Shown piece after piece: positions 8,348-14,400 of a stretch of DNA of 15,128 nt. Numbering within the stretch: the first letter of the stretch is position 1; the number at the start of each line of letters is the position of its first letter. This DNA is from an uncultured Clostridia bacterium (GTDB lineage Bacteria > Bacillota > Clostridia > UBA1381), in contig CALXUL010000233.1 in the NCBI GenBank assembly GCA_944391635.1, positions 1-15,128 of the forward strand, written 5' to 3'. The position numbers were made by a program, and so were the translations under genes. The notes under the pieces are model-generated. The model was not told the origin of the DNA. It saw only the letters and a list, made by a program, of their open reading frames with translations, and searched no databases.

Positions 8348-9583
8348 ATGAAAATATATGAAGGGTATAAATATGTAGACGGAGGAGTATGTGCGGCGGC
8401 AGGATTTCGTGCAAATGGGATAAACTGCGGACTTAACCCGGATAAAAACAAGCCGGATATTTGTATAATTGTATCGGACACGCCCTGCCGGAGCGCAGCT
8501 GTATATACACAGAATAAAGTAAAAGGCGCGCCGATTATCGTTACAAAACGGCATCTTGAAAAGACCGGCGGCATTTCGCGCGCGGTTATTGCCAATTCTA
8601 AAAATGCAAATACCTGTAATGCTGACGGTGAGGAAAAAGCTGAGCGTATGTGCGGGCTTTTAGCATCCAAACTCGGAATACCGGCAGATGAGGTCATAGT
8701 AGCGTCTACCGGGGTAATAGGTCAGATACTTAATATTAAACCGATTGAAGATAATATGGATAGGCTTTTTGCGGGACTTAGCAGTACGGGCAACGAGAGT
8801 GCGGCGCGTGCGATTATGACTACCGATACGGTAAAAAAAGAGGTTGCGGTTGAGTTTGAAATAAACGGCAGAATATGCCATGTCGGCGGAATGGCAAAGG
8901 GCAGCGGGATGATTCATCCGAATATGGCAACGACGCTTAATTTTATAACAACCGATATAACTATTGCTCAAAAACAGCTCCAGAGCGCGCTTAGTGAAAT
9001 CACAAAGATAACATATAATTGCTTGTCGGTGGATAAGGATACATCTACCAATGATATGGTCTGCGTACTTGCAAACGGCAAGGCGGGTACGGAAGAAATA
9101 ACCGGCGGACAAGAGTACGAGATATTTAAGAAAGCCCTTTATATAGTTATGAGCGAGATGACCAAGATGCTTGCCAAGGACGGCGAGGGCGCAACCAAGA
9201 TGATAGAATGTAGCTGCATGTCGGCGCCGTCGCAGGATACGGCAATTATTGTTGCAAAAAGCGTGGTATGTTCACCGTTGTTTAAATGTGCGGTGTTCGG
9301 CGAGGACGCGAACTGGGGACGGATATTGTGCGCTGTGGGTTATGCGCCGGCAGAGTTTGATATTAATAAGGTGGATGTGGATATAGCATCAAAGAATGGG
9401 AGCGTTAGTGTATGCCGGGGCGGTTTCGGCGTAGAGTTTTCGGAGGATGAGGCGAAGAAAGTTTTAGAAGCGGATGAGATATACGTTAATATCCGCCTTA
9501 ACCAGGGTGAGTGTGAAGCAAAGGCTTGGGGCTGTGATTTAACATATGATTATGTAAAAATAAACGGAGATTACCGTTCATAA
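8348..9583 (+). CDS. argJ: Bifunctional glutamate N-acetyltransferase / ornithine acetyltransferase
   Basis: ArgJ transfers acetyl from N-acetylornithine to glutamate in the cyclic arginine pathway and often also uses acetyl-CoA. The 411 residues match the family. The autocleavage site is seen in KGSGMIHPNMATT (184-196): cleavage is expected between Ala194 and Thr195, leaving Thr195 as the nucleophile of the beta chain. The oxyanion-hole segment ASTGVIG (119-125) and the DTSTNDM motif (231-237) are present. The usual NSGNAN stretch reads NSKNAN (83-88), a minor change. The start ATG is preceded by AGAAGGG. It is the third gene of the cca operon, 32 bases after the flavoprotein and ended by a terminator. 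No other arg gene lies in the window, whereas argJ often sits with argC, argB and argD. Whether the enzyme is mono- or bifunctional cannot be decided here. Confidence 0.95.
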   Translation: MKIYEGYKYVDGGVCAAAGFRANGINCGLNPDKNKPDICIIVSDTPCRSAAVYTQNKVKGAPIIVTKRHLEKTGGISRAVIANSKNANTCNADGEEKAERMCGLLASKLGIPADEVIVASTGVIGQILNIKPIEDNMDRLFAGLSSTGNESAARAIMTTDTVKKEVAVEFEINGRICHVGGMAKGSGMIHPNMATTLNFITTDITIAQKQLQSALSEITKITYNCLSVDKDTSTNDMVCVLANGKAGTEEITGGQEYEIFKKALYIVMSEMTKMLAKDGEGATKMIECSCMSAPSQDTAIIVAKSVVCSPLFKCAVFGEDANWGRILCAVGYAPAEFDINKVDVDIASKNGSVSVCRGGFGVEFSEDEAKKVLEADEIYVNIRLNQGECEAKAWGCDLTYDYVKINGDYRS

Positions 9584-9587
9584 TGGT

Positions 9588-9627
9588 AAAAAGCGTATGC
9601 CGGAGGATTTTCCGGTACATGCTTTTT
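9588..9627 (+). terminator. Intrinsic terminator after argJ
   Basis: AAAAAGCGTATGCCGGA pairs with TCCGGTACATGCTTTTT, with a single A-C mismatch and two G-T pairs, around a 6-base loop. The stem ends in TTTTT and lies 4 bases after the argJ stop, closing the cca-argJ operon. Confidence 0.8.
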
Positions 9628-9631
9628 GATT

Positions 9632-9659
9632 TTGAAAAGGGGATTATACTCGGTACATT
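9632..9659 (+). promoter_or_regulatory. Possible weak promoter for the second MATE gene
   Basis: TTGAAA (9632-9637) and TACATT (9654-9659) are separated by 16 bases, just after the argJ terminator and about 30 bases before the MATE start. The -10 matches only four of six positions. A TATACT at 9645-9650 is a better -10 but lacks a good -35. Some promoter is expected here because a terminator lies upstream. Confidence 0.3.
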
Positions 9660-9690
9660 CTGATATGACGCATGAAAAAGGAAGTGTTTT

Positions 9691-11076
9691 TTGCAAATGG
9701 ATTCAAATAATAATTTTCTTGCAACCGAGCCGGTAGGCAGGCTTTTAATAAAGCTTGCAATCCCGACGGTAACAGCTCAGATAATAAATATGCTTTATAA
9801 TATAGTGGACCGTATCTATATAGGTCATATCCCGGATAGCGGCGGGCTTGCGCTGACCGGTGTTGGGGTATGTATGCCGCTTATAATGATTGTGTCAGCG
9901 TTTGCTGCGTTGGTCGGATACGGCGGCGGACCTAAGGCGTCTATTTTTATGGGGCAGGGTAATAATGCTGCCGCAGAAAAGACGCTTGGCAACTGTTTTT
10001 TTGCCCAGATTGTTATATCGGTTCTGCTTACAGCCGCATTGCTTTTAGGGAACAGGGATTTTCTTATGGCGTTTGGTGCAAGTGAAAATACTATCGGATA
10101 TGCGGTTGATTATATGAATATCTATGCCATAGGTACTATATTTGTGCAGCTGACGCTTGGTATGAATGTTTTTATAACAGCGCAAGGGTTTGCAAAAACC
10201 GGGATGCTGTCAGTTTTAATCGGCGCGGTATTAAATATACTGCTTGACCCGCTGTTTATTTTCGCATTTGGAATGGGAGTAAAGGGCGCTGCGCTTGCTA
10301 CCATTATTTCACAGGCGGCGTCTTGCGTATGGGTAGTCGCGTTTCTTTTGGGAAAAAGGACTATTTTAAAAATTAGATTTAAAAATATGCGCCCGTATGC
10401 AAAGGTGTTGCTGCCGTGTCTTGCACTTGGATTATCCAATTTTGTAATGCAGGCAAGTGAAAGCGTAATTTCGATATGCTTTAACTCATCGCTGCTTGAA
10501 TACGGCGGTGACATTGCGGTAGGCTCAATGACAATATTAACCAGCGTTATGCAGTTTGCTTCGCTTCCGACACACGGTCTGGGACAGGGCGCACAGCCTA
10601 TTATCAGCTATAATTATGGGGCTGGAAATGATAAAAGAGTGAAAAAAGCCTTTAAGCTGCTCTTAATATCGTCTTTAAGCTATACTTTTGTACTTTGGCT
10701 TTTTGTTATGCTGTTTCCGGAAGGATTTGCGGCAATGTTTACGGCAAATGAGGAGCTGATTGAATTTACGGCTCCGGCGCTTAGGGTATATCTTGCGTGT
10801 ATAATAATTTTCGGCATACAAATGGCATGTCAGATGACCTTTACGGCGCTTGGAAATGCAAAGTCGGCGATTGCGGTAGCAGTTATGCGAAAATTTATAT
10901 TACTTATACCTCTAATTTATATTATGCCGCAAATTATTAAATCCAATCAGACTTTTGCAGTATATTTAGCAGAACCGATTGCAGACTTTTTATCGGTATG
11001 TTTTGCATGTACACTGTTTAGCTTCCAGTTTAGAAAAGCACTGCGTTTAATGAAAAAAACCGAAAAACAGGCATAA
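9691..11076 (+). CDS. MATE family multidrug/cation antiporter, MepA-like (second copy)
   Basis: This is an integral membrane efflux pump of the MATE superfamily, 461 residues, with hydrophobic segments throughout consistent with 12 helices. Family features include the start ATEPVGRLLIKLAIP followed by MLYNIVDRIYIG, the loop GGGPKASIFMGQGN, the internal-repeat equivalent LGQGAQPIISYNYGAG, and NILLDPLFIFAFGMGVKGAA in the middle. This pattern resembles the MepA branch more than the first MATE gene does. TTG 9691 is preferred because AGGA (9679-9682) sits 8 bases before it; ATG 9697, two codons later, would leave 14 bases and shorten the protein by two residues. It lies between the argJ terminator and the small DUF1540 gene, 60 bases downstream. 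No regulator gene is adjacent, so control and substrate are unknown. Confidence 0.93.
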   Translation: MQMDSNNNFLATEPVGRLLIKLAIPTVTAQIINMLYNIVDRIYIGHIPDSGGLALTGVGVCMPLIMIVSAFAALVGYGGGPKASIFMGQGNNAAAEKTLGNCFFAQIVISVLLTAALLLGNRDFLMAFGASENTIGYAVDYMNIYAIGTIFVQLTLGMNVFITAQGFAKTGMLSVLIGAVLNILLDPLFIFAFGMGVKGAALATIISQAASCVWVVAFLLGKRTILKIRFKNMRPYAKVLLPCLALGLSNFVMQASESVISICFNSSLLEYGGDIAVGSMTILTSVMQFASLPTHGLGQGAQPIISYNYGAGNDKRVKKAFKLLLISSLSYTFVLWLFVMLFPEGFAAMFTANEELIEFTAPALRVYLACIIIFGIQMACQMTFTALGNAKSAIAVAVMRKFILLIPLIYIMPQIIKSNQTFAVYLAEPIADFLSVCFACTLFSFQFRKALRLMKKTEKQA

Positions 11077-11080
11077 TTCT

Positions 11081-11110
11081 TTGAATATTCCCGCCGGTTT
11101 AGGGCATAAT
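11081..11110 (+). promoter_or_regulatory. Possible promoter for the DUF1540 gene
   Basis: TTGAAT (11081-11086) and CATAAT (11105-11110) are separated by 18 bases, starting 4 bases after the MATE stop. The leader to the ATG would be about 20 bases. This would let the small gene be expressed independently of the pump. Confidence 0.45.
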
Positions 11111-11136
11111 AAGCTCTGGAAGGAGGGAAATGAAGA

Positions 11137-11301
11137 ATGAATTGTAAACCTAATGAATGTATTAAATGTACTGTTTCAGAATGTAAGCATCATTGTAAAC
11201 AGCAGGATTATTGCTCTTTAAGCGCAATAACCATCGGAACTCACGAAGCAAACCCGACTATGGATCAGTGTACTGACTGTAAATCATTTGAGTTGGGTTG
11301 A
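11137..11301 (+). CDS. Small cysteine-rich DUF1540 domain protein
   Basis: This 54-residue protein matches the DUF1540 pattern, a short cysteine-rich domain widespread in Clostridia. It has the core CIKCTVSECKHHC (8-20), a central cysteine followed by an SAITIG strand, and the ending CTDCKSFE (45-52). Eight cysteines (3, 8, 11, 16, 20, 26, 45, 48) suggest a metal site, probably zinc, but the function is not known. There is no signal peptide or membrane segment. ATG 11137 is chosen because AAGGAGGG (11120-11127) lies 9 bases upstream; the ATG at 11130 gives only a five-codon frame. A hairpin terminator follows 12 bases after the stop. It could share the MATE transcript or use its own promoter. 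Confidence 0.85.
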   Translation: MNCKPNECIKCTVSECKHHCKQQDYCSLSAITIGTHEANPTMDQCTDCKSFELG

Positions 11302-11313
11302 TTCCCCCTACCA

Positions 11314-11349
11314 AAAGCGGCAGACAATAAAGTCTGCCGCTTTAGTTTG
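11314..11349 (+). terminator. Terminator hairpin after the DUF1540 gene
   Basis: A perfect 12-base stem, AAAGCGGCAGAC / GTCTGCCGCTTT, encloses a 6-base loop (11326-11331) and is followed by TAGTTTG. The stem is very strong, but the T-run is short and interrupted. Confidence 0.7.
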
Positions 11350-11385
11350 TAGGTTATGACAGGCATAAGAGGCAGGAAAATAAGA

Positions 11386-11437
11386 AAAGCAGGCGTCCGA
11401 TCTTTATTTTTTAATAAGAGCGGCGTTTGCTTTTTTT
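11386..11437 (+). terminator. Second, imperfect terminator-like hairpin
   Basis: AAAGCAGGCGTC pairs with GGCGTTTGCTTT including three G-T pairs, and the stem continues after a one-base bulge. It ends in seven T (11431-11437). It could be a backup terminator for the upstream genes or the end of a short untranslated RNA. No coding sequence was seen between 11350 and 11520. Confidence 0.45.
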
Positions 11438-11521
11438 GCATGTAAGAATAAAAACTGTTGCCGCAGAATATGTGGTTTGTTTTGGATAAAAGAGAAATTG
11501 TACTCTAAAAATATCTAACAA

Positions 11522-11564
11522 CAAAAAAACAGCAAAAAGCGATATTTGACTTTTTGCTGTTTTT
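11522..11564 (-). terminator. Intrinsic terminator ending the phoH-to-deaminase operon
   Basis: A perfect 11-base stem, ACAGCAAAAAG / CTTTTTGCTGT (11529-11539 and 11550-11560), has a 10-base loop and extra A-T pairs at its base. On the - strand it runs into seven T, 26 bases after the deaminase stop. The four T on the other side suggest it may also work on the + strand. Confidence 0.85.
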
Positions 11565-11589
11565 GGCAGTGCGGTATGTAAAAAATAAC

Positions 11590-12078
11590 TTAATAACCGA
11601 AAACCCCGGTGAGGCTGTCATCATCCTCAATCCATTCGGTAACGTCAACAACGCGGTAATCATCAGGAGTATCCCGGATAACAACTTCCTTGATGCCGGC
11701 ATTTATAACCATTCTCTTGCACATAGCGCAGCAGCAGCTATTTGCCACAATAGAACCGTCCGATGCCTCAAGCCCCACAAGATACAGCGATGCGCCAAGC
11801 ATCTCTTTTCGTGACGCCGAGATAATCGCGTTTGCCTCTGCATGTACGCTCCTGCACATTTCGTAACGTTCGCCGCGGGGAATATTAAGCTCCATCCTCA
11901 CACATTTGCCGAGGTCAGAACAGTTCTTGCGCCCGCGCGGCGCGCCGACATATCCGGTTGATACGATTTCGTCGTTGTTAACAATGATTGCGCCGTAGTT
12001 GCGTCTAAGACATGTGCCGCGCTCTGCGACCGTTTGGGCAATGTCCAGGTAATAATTTCTTTTATCGCGTCTTTGCAT
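11590..12078 (-). CDS. dCMP deaminase family zinc protein (ComEB-like)
   Basis: This 162-residue member of the cytidine/deoxycytidylate deaminase superfamily most likely converts dCMP to dUMP, feeding dTMP synthesis in the cytoplasm. The zinc site is HAE (His79, Ala80, catalytic Glu81) plus Cys117 and Cys120. The conserved TGYVGAPRG segment (41-49) and the NAGI that follows the second zinc motif are typical of dCMP deaminases, and the length fits. Oddity: the usual P-C-x-x-C reads C-C-A-M-C within SCCCAMC (114-120), so Cys116 replaces the proline and three cysteines stand together. GGGAG lies 9 bases before the ATG. It is the last gene of the operon, 16 bases after recO, and is followed by a terminator. 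A role in competence, as implied by the name ComEB, is not supported here. A related nucleoside deaminase activity cannot be excluded. Confidence 0.88.
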   Translation of the reverse strand: MQRRDKRNYYLDIAQTVAERGTCLRRNYGAIIVNNDEIVSTGYVGAPRGRKNCSDLGKCVRMELNIPRGERYEMCRSVHAEANAIISASRKEMLGASLYLVGLEASDGSIVANSCCCAMCKRMVINAGIKEVVIRDTPDDYRVVDVTEWIEDDDSLTGVFGY

Positions 12079-12094
12079 ATGTAACAGCTCCCTT

Positions 12095-12832
12095 TTATCG
12101 TAGTTTATTATAATAATCCAGCGACCGGAAAGAATGTTCCAGCTGCCGGCAAATATATTTTTCTGAAAGATCCGAGAGTATAGAAGTCGTTTTTTTATCG
12201 GTGCAAAAAGAGAAGATTTTTTTAGAATCAGCGGATAGGATATAATTTAACGCCTCCATAGGTGCGCCGGCGATTTTAAAGCTTGCCGGACGGCGGCAAT
12301 TTGCACAAAGCACGCCCTGGCAGTCTATATCAAAGTACTCCAAATTCTCCAGGCTTCCGCAGACAGCGCAAGCGTCTGTCGCGGGTCTGTATCCGACTAA
12401 AGATGCAAGTCTCAGTTCATAAACCATCTTTGCAGTTTCACAGCTCACACCGTTATAACACATCGCATACAGGGTATTTAAAAGCAGGCTTAAGACTTCT
12501 TTGTCGGGATTATTAACCCCAATTGCATTTTGGGCAAGGTCGGAAAAATACACTGCCGCGGCAAGCTTTACTATATCCTCGGACAGAGGAAAAAATCCTT
12601 CGCGTACCAGAGAATCTTCGATTCGGAAACGGTCCTTTGTGCTTTCAGACAAAATGAGTTCACACCAGGAAAATTCACGCGTTGACGAACCGAGGCTTTT
12701 TTTTCTGCCCCTTGCCCCAAAGCTCGGCGCGGAGATTATACCCAAATCCGCGGTAAAGATACTCACCATACGGTTTGCCTCACCGTAGTTTCTGGCGCTC
12801 AGTATCAATCCGTTCGTCTTTATGCTCTCCAT
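12095..12832 (-). CDS. recO: DNA repair protein RecO
   Basis: RecO works with RecR and RecF to load RecA onto single-stranded DNA coated by SSB in recombinational repair. The 245 residues have the typical order: an N-terminal OB fold (about 1-80, starting with TNGLILSARNYGEANRM), a helical domain, and a four-cysteine zinc finger with CAVC (155-158) and CANC (176-179). The zinc finger is present in many but not all RecO proteins. The ATG has GGGAG 8 bases upstream. Its first 53 bases are shared, in another frame, with the end of yqzL. The position directly after era and yqzL is the usual Firmicute arrangement and supports the call. Confidence 0.93.
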   Translation of the reverse strand: MESIKTNGLILSARNYGEANRMVSIFTADLGIISAPSFGARGRKKSLGSSTREFSWCELILSESTKDRFRIEDSLVREGFFPLSEDIVKLAAAVYFSDLAQNAIGVNNPDKEVLSLLLNTLYAMCYNGVSCETAKMVYELRLASLVGYRPATDACAVCGSLENLEYFDIDCQGVLCANCRRPASFKIAGAPMEALNYILSADSKKIFSFCTDKKTTSILSDLSEKYICRQLEHSFRSLDYYNKLR

Positions 12833-12938
12833 TTATACCGCTCCCAAATACCTGTTTTTCTCCTGTTTTATATAAAAGATATGCGTCTATATCCCCTGTT
12901 TTAGAAAATATTTCCCAGCTTGTGTCATAAATATTCAA
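12780..12938 (-). CDS. yqzL: YqzL family small protein
   Basis: This 52-residue protein sits between era and recO, where Bacillus and many Clostridia carry yqzL. The core reads TSWEIFSKTGDIDAYLLYK (6-24), matching the family hallmark of a tryptophan, then an F-x-K-T-G-D-I stretch and A-Y-L-L-Y-K. Its function is unknown. The start is TTG 12938: a stop codon lies immediately upstream in frame, and AAAGGGTGA (12945-12953) precedes it by 6 bases. The frame runs 53 bases into recO before stopping, so the basic and acidic C-terminal third is encoded by sequence shared with RecO's first 17 codons. It is about the usual family length (40-odd to 50 residues). Confidence 0.8.
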   Translation of the reverse strand: MNIYDTSWEIFSKTGDIDAYLLYKTGEKQVFGSGINGEHKDERIDTERQKLR

Positions 12939-12944
12939 TTAAAG

Positions 12945-12953
12945 TCACCCTTT
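12945..12953 (-). promoter_or_regulatory. Ribosome binding site deciding the yqzL TTG start
   Basis: Read on the - strand, AAAGGGTGA lies 6 bases before TTG 12938, with an in-frame stop codon just upstream of that TTG. It is the main evidence that the short frame is translated from this codon. Confidence 0.6.
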
Positions 12954-12995
12954 CATACTGTCGTTTAATGATAGGGTTCGACTTTTTTCGATTTA

Positions 12996-13895
12996 TTATT
13001 CTCCGCTTTGGACAAAACCAAAATTTTTCAGAAGATAATTATTATTCCGCCAATCTTTTTTTACACGTACCCAAAGCTCCAAATACACTTTAGTATCTAA
13101 CATCTTTTCAATATCAGCCCTTGCCATAGCGCCGATACGTTTTAGCATTTCGCCGCCTTTGCCGATTATTATACCTTTATGGGTATCCTTTTCGCAGTAA
13201 ATCACAGCGTTTATAGTTGTAATATCCGGCTTCTGCTTCATTCTTTCAATTTCTATTGCAACCCCGTGGGGAACTTCTTTATCCAGAAGCCAAAGCATTT
13301 TTTCACGGATTATTTCCGCTGCAAGCTGCTTTTCCGGCTGGTCTGTTATCATATCGTCATAGTAATATTGCGGCCCCGGCTCAAGCAGGGATTTTATCTC
13401 ATCGAGTAAAATTTTTATCCCATCGCCGTTTTTAGCGCTTACCGGCACAATCGCTTCAAATTCATTAAGGTTCGAGTAATCCGCAATAAGCGGCAAAAGC
13501 TCTTCTTTTTTTATTAAATCTACCTTGTTTATAACCAGAATACATTTTGTTTTTTGCCGGCTGATATTTTCGGCAATCATTCTTTCGGTGTCCTGCACTG
13601 ACGATAATGCATCTACCACCATAATAATCAAATCAACATCATTCATTGACTCGTTTGCGGTACGTACCATCATCTCGCCGAGCTGATTATGCGGTTTATG
13701 AATTCCCGGCGTATCGGTAAATACAATCTGGCATTCTTCGTCGTTGTATATTGCTAAAATTTTATTGCGTGTAGTCTGGGGCTTGTCCGAAATAATTGCT
13801 ATTTTCTGCCCGACAACTGCATTTAAAAGAGGCGATTTGCCGACGTTGGGCATACCTATTATTGCCGCAAACCCCGACTTGAAGTTTTTATCCAT
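12996..13895 (-). CDS. era: GTPase Era, 16S rRNA 3'-end binding
   Basis: Era is a GTPase with a KH domain that binds the 3' end of 16S rRNA and helps assemble the 30S subunit. The 299 residues are full length. The G motifs are GMPNVGKS (14-21), TTR in switch I (41-43), DTPG (61-64), NKVD (123-126) and SAK (153-155). The C-terminal KH domain carries IIIGKGGE (242-249) and ends DWRNNNYLLKNFGF as usual. Oddity: the P-loop reads GKSP, with Pro22 where Era proteins almost always have Thr. This needs only one base change (ACT to CCT), so a natural variant or a sequence error are both possible. AAGGAG (13903-13908) lies 7 bases before the ATG, and ybeY ends 16 bases upstream. The nearest downstream gene is yqzL. 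Confidence 0.95.
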   Translation of the reverse strand: MDKNFKSGFAAIIGMPNVGKSPLLNAVVGQKIAIISDKPQTTRNKILAIYNDEECQIVFTDTPGIHKPHNQLGEMMVRTANESMNDVDLIIMVVDALSSVQDTERMIAENISRQKTKCILVINKVDLIKKEELLPLIADYSNLNEFEAIVPVSAKNGDGIKILLDEIKSLLEPGPQYYYDDMITDQPEKQLAAEIIREKMLWLLDKEVPHGVAIEIERMKQKPDITTINAVIYCEKDTHKGIIIGKGGEMLKRIGAMARADIEKMLDTKVYLELWVRVKKDWRNNNYLLKNFGFVQSGE

Positions 13896-13911
13896 ATATT
13901 TACTCCTTGTA

Positions 13912-14400
13912 TTATCGTGTGATACCTAAATCGTTTAGTATTTGCTCCTGTTTTTTAAACATTAATTTTTCTTCCGCCTCGCTGTTTTCGTGGTCATAGC
14001 CTAAGAGATGAAGCATAGAGTGTACAGTAAGAAACGCCATCTCGCGAAGGAAACCGTGACCGTATTCTGCGGCTTGGGCGGCTGCGCGCTCGGCGCTTAT
14101 TACTATATCGCCAAGCATTATAAAGCCTTCATCCATATCATAATCGAAATCTATCATATTTCTTTCATTGTCAAATTCAAGCATTGGGAAGGACAGAACA
14201 TCAGTCGGGCGGTCTATGCCGCGCTCTTGGAGATTAAGGCGGTGTATTTCGTTATCGTCGGTGATGGTTAGGCTGATTTCGGCGTCCAAACCAAAGTTTT
14301 CGGTCTGGAGAGTATGTTCTATTGTTTTTTCCATTGCCTTTTTAACTTCTTCTGGTATTTCTTCTTTCTCTTGTTCGTTCTCTATCCACAGCCGTATCAT
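13912..14400 (-). CDS. ybeY: Endoribonuclease / rRNA maturation factor YbeY
   Basis: YbeY is a zinc metalloprotein needed for 16S rRNA 3'-end maturation and ribosome quality control, working in the same process as Era. The 162 residues carry the zinc motif HSMLHLLGYDH, with His127, His131 and His137. They also have the conserved RPTDVLSFPM (64-73) and the LGDIVIS strand (96-102). The frame is open 13 codons further to ATG 14439, but 14400 is preferred because AGGAG (14414-14418) lies upstream, though with long 13-base spacing, while nothing precedes 14439. Family proteins also begin close to this residue. The gene starts 59 bases inside phoH in a different frame. Genes often found near it in Firmicutes (pgpH, dgkA, cdd) are absent here. 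Confidence 0.92.
   Translation of the reverse strand: MIRLWIENEQEKEEIPEEVKKAMEKTIEHTLQTENFGLDAEISLTITDDNEIHRLNLQERGIDRPTDVLSFPMLEFDNERNMIDFDYDMDEGFIMLGDIVISAERAAAQAAEYGHGFLREMAFLTVHSMLHLLGYDHENSEAEEKLMFKKQEQILNDLGITR

Noticed and set aside
8006..8554. 182-codon frame antisense across the flavoprotein/argJ junction
   Set aside because: Composition is what the reverse of the two real genes would give; no family features or start signals.
9697..9699. ATG as the start of the second MATE gene
   Set aside because: Possible, but the RBS spacing of 14 bases is worse than the 8 bases to TTG 9691; the difference is two residues.
11554..11814. 86-codon + strand frame opposite the deaminase gene
   Set aside because: It begins in a terminator arm and is a shadow of the deaminase frame.
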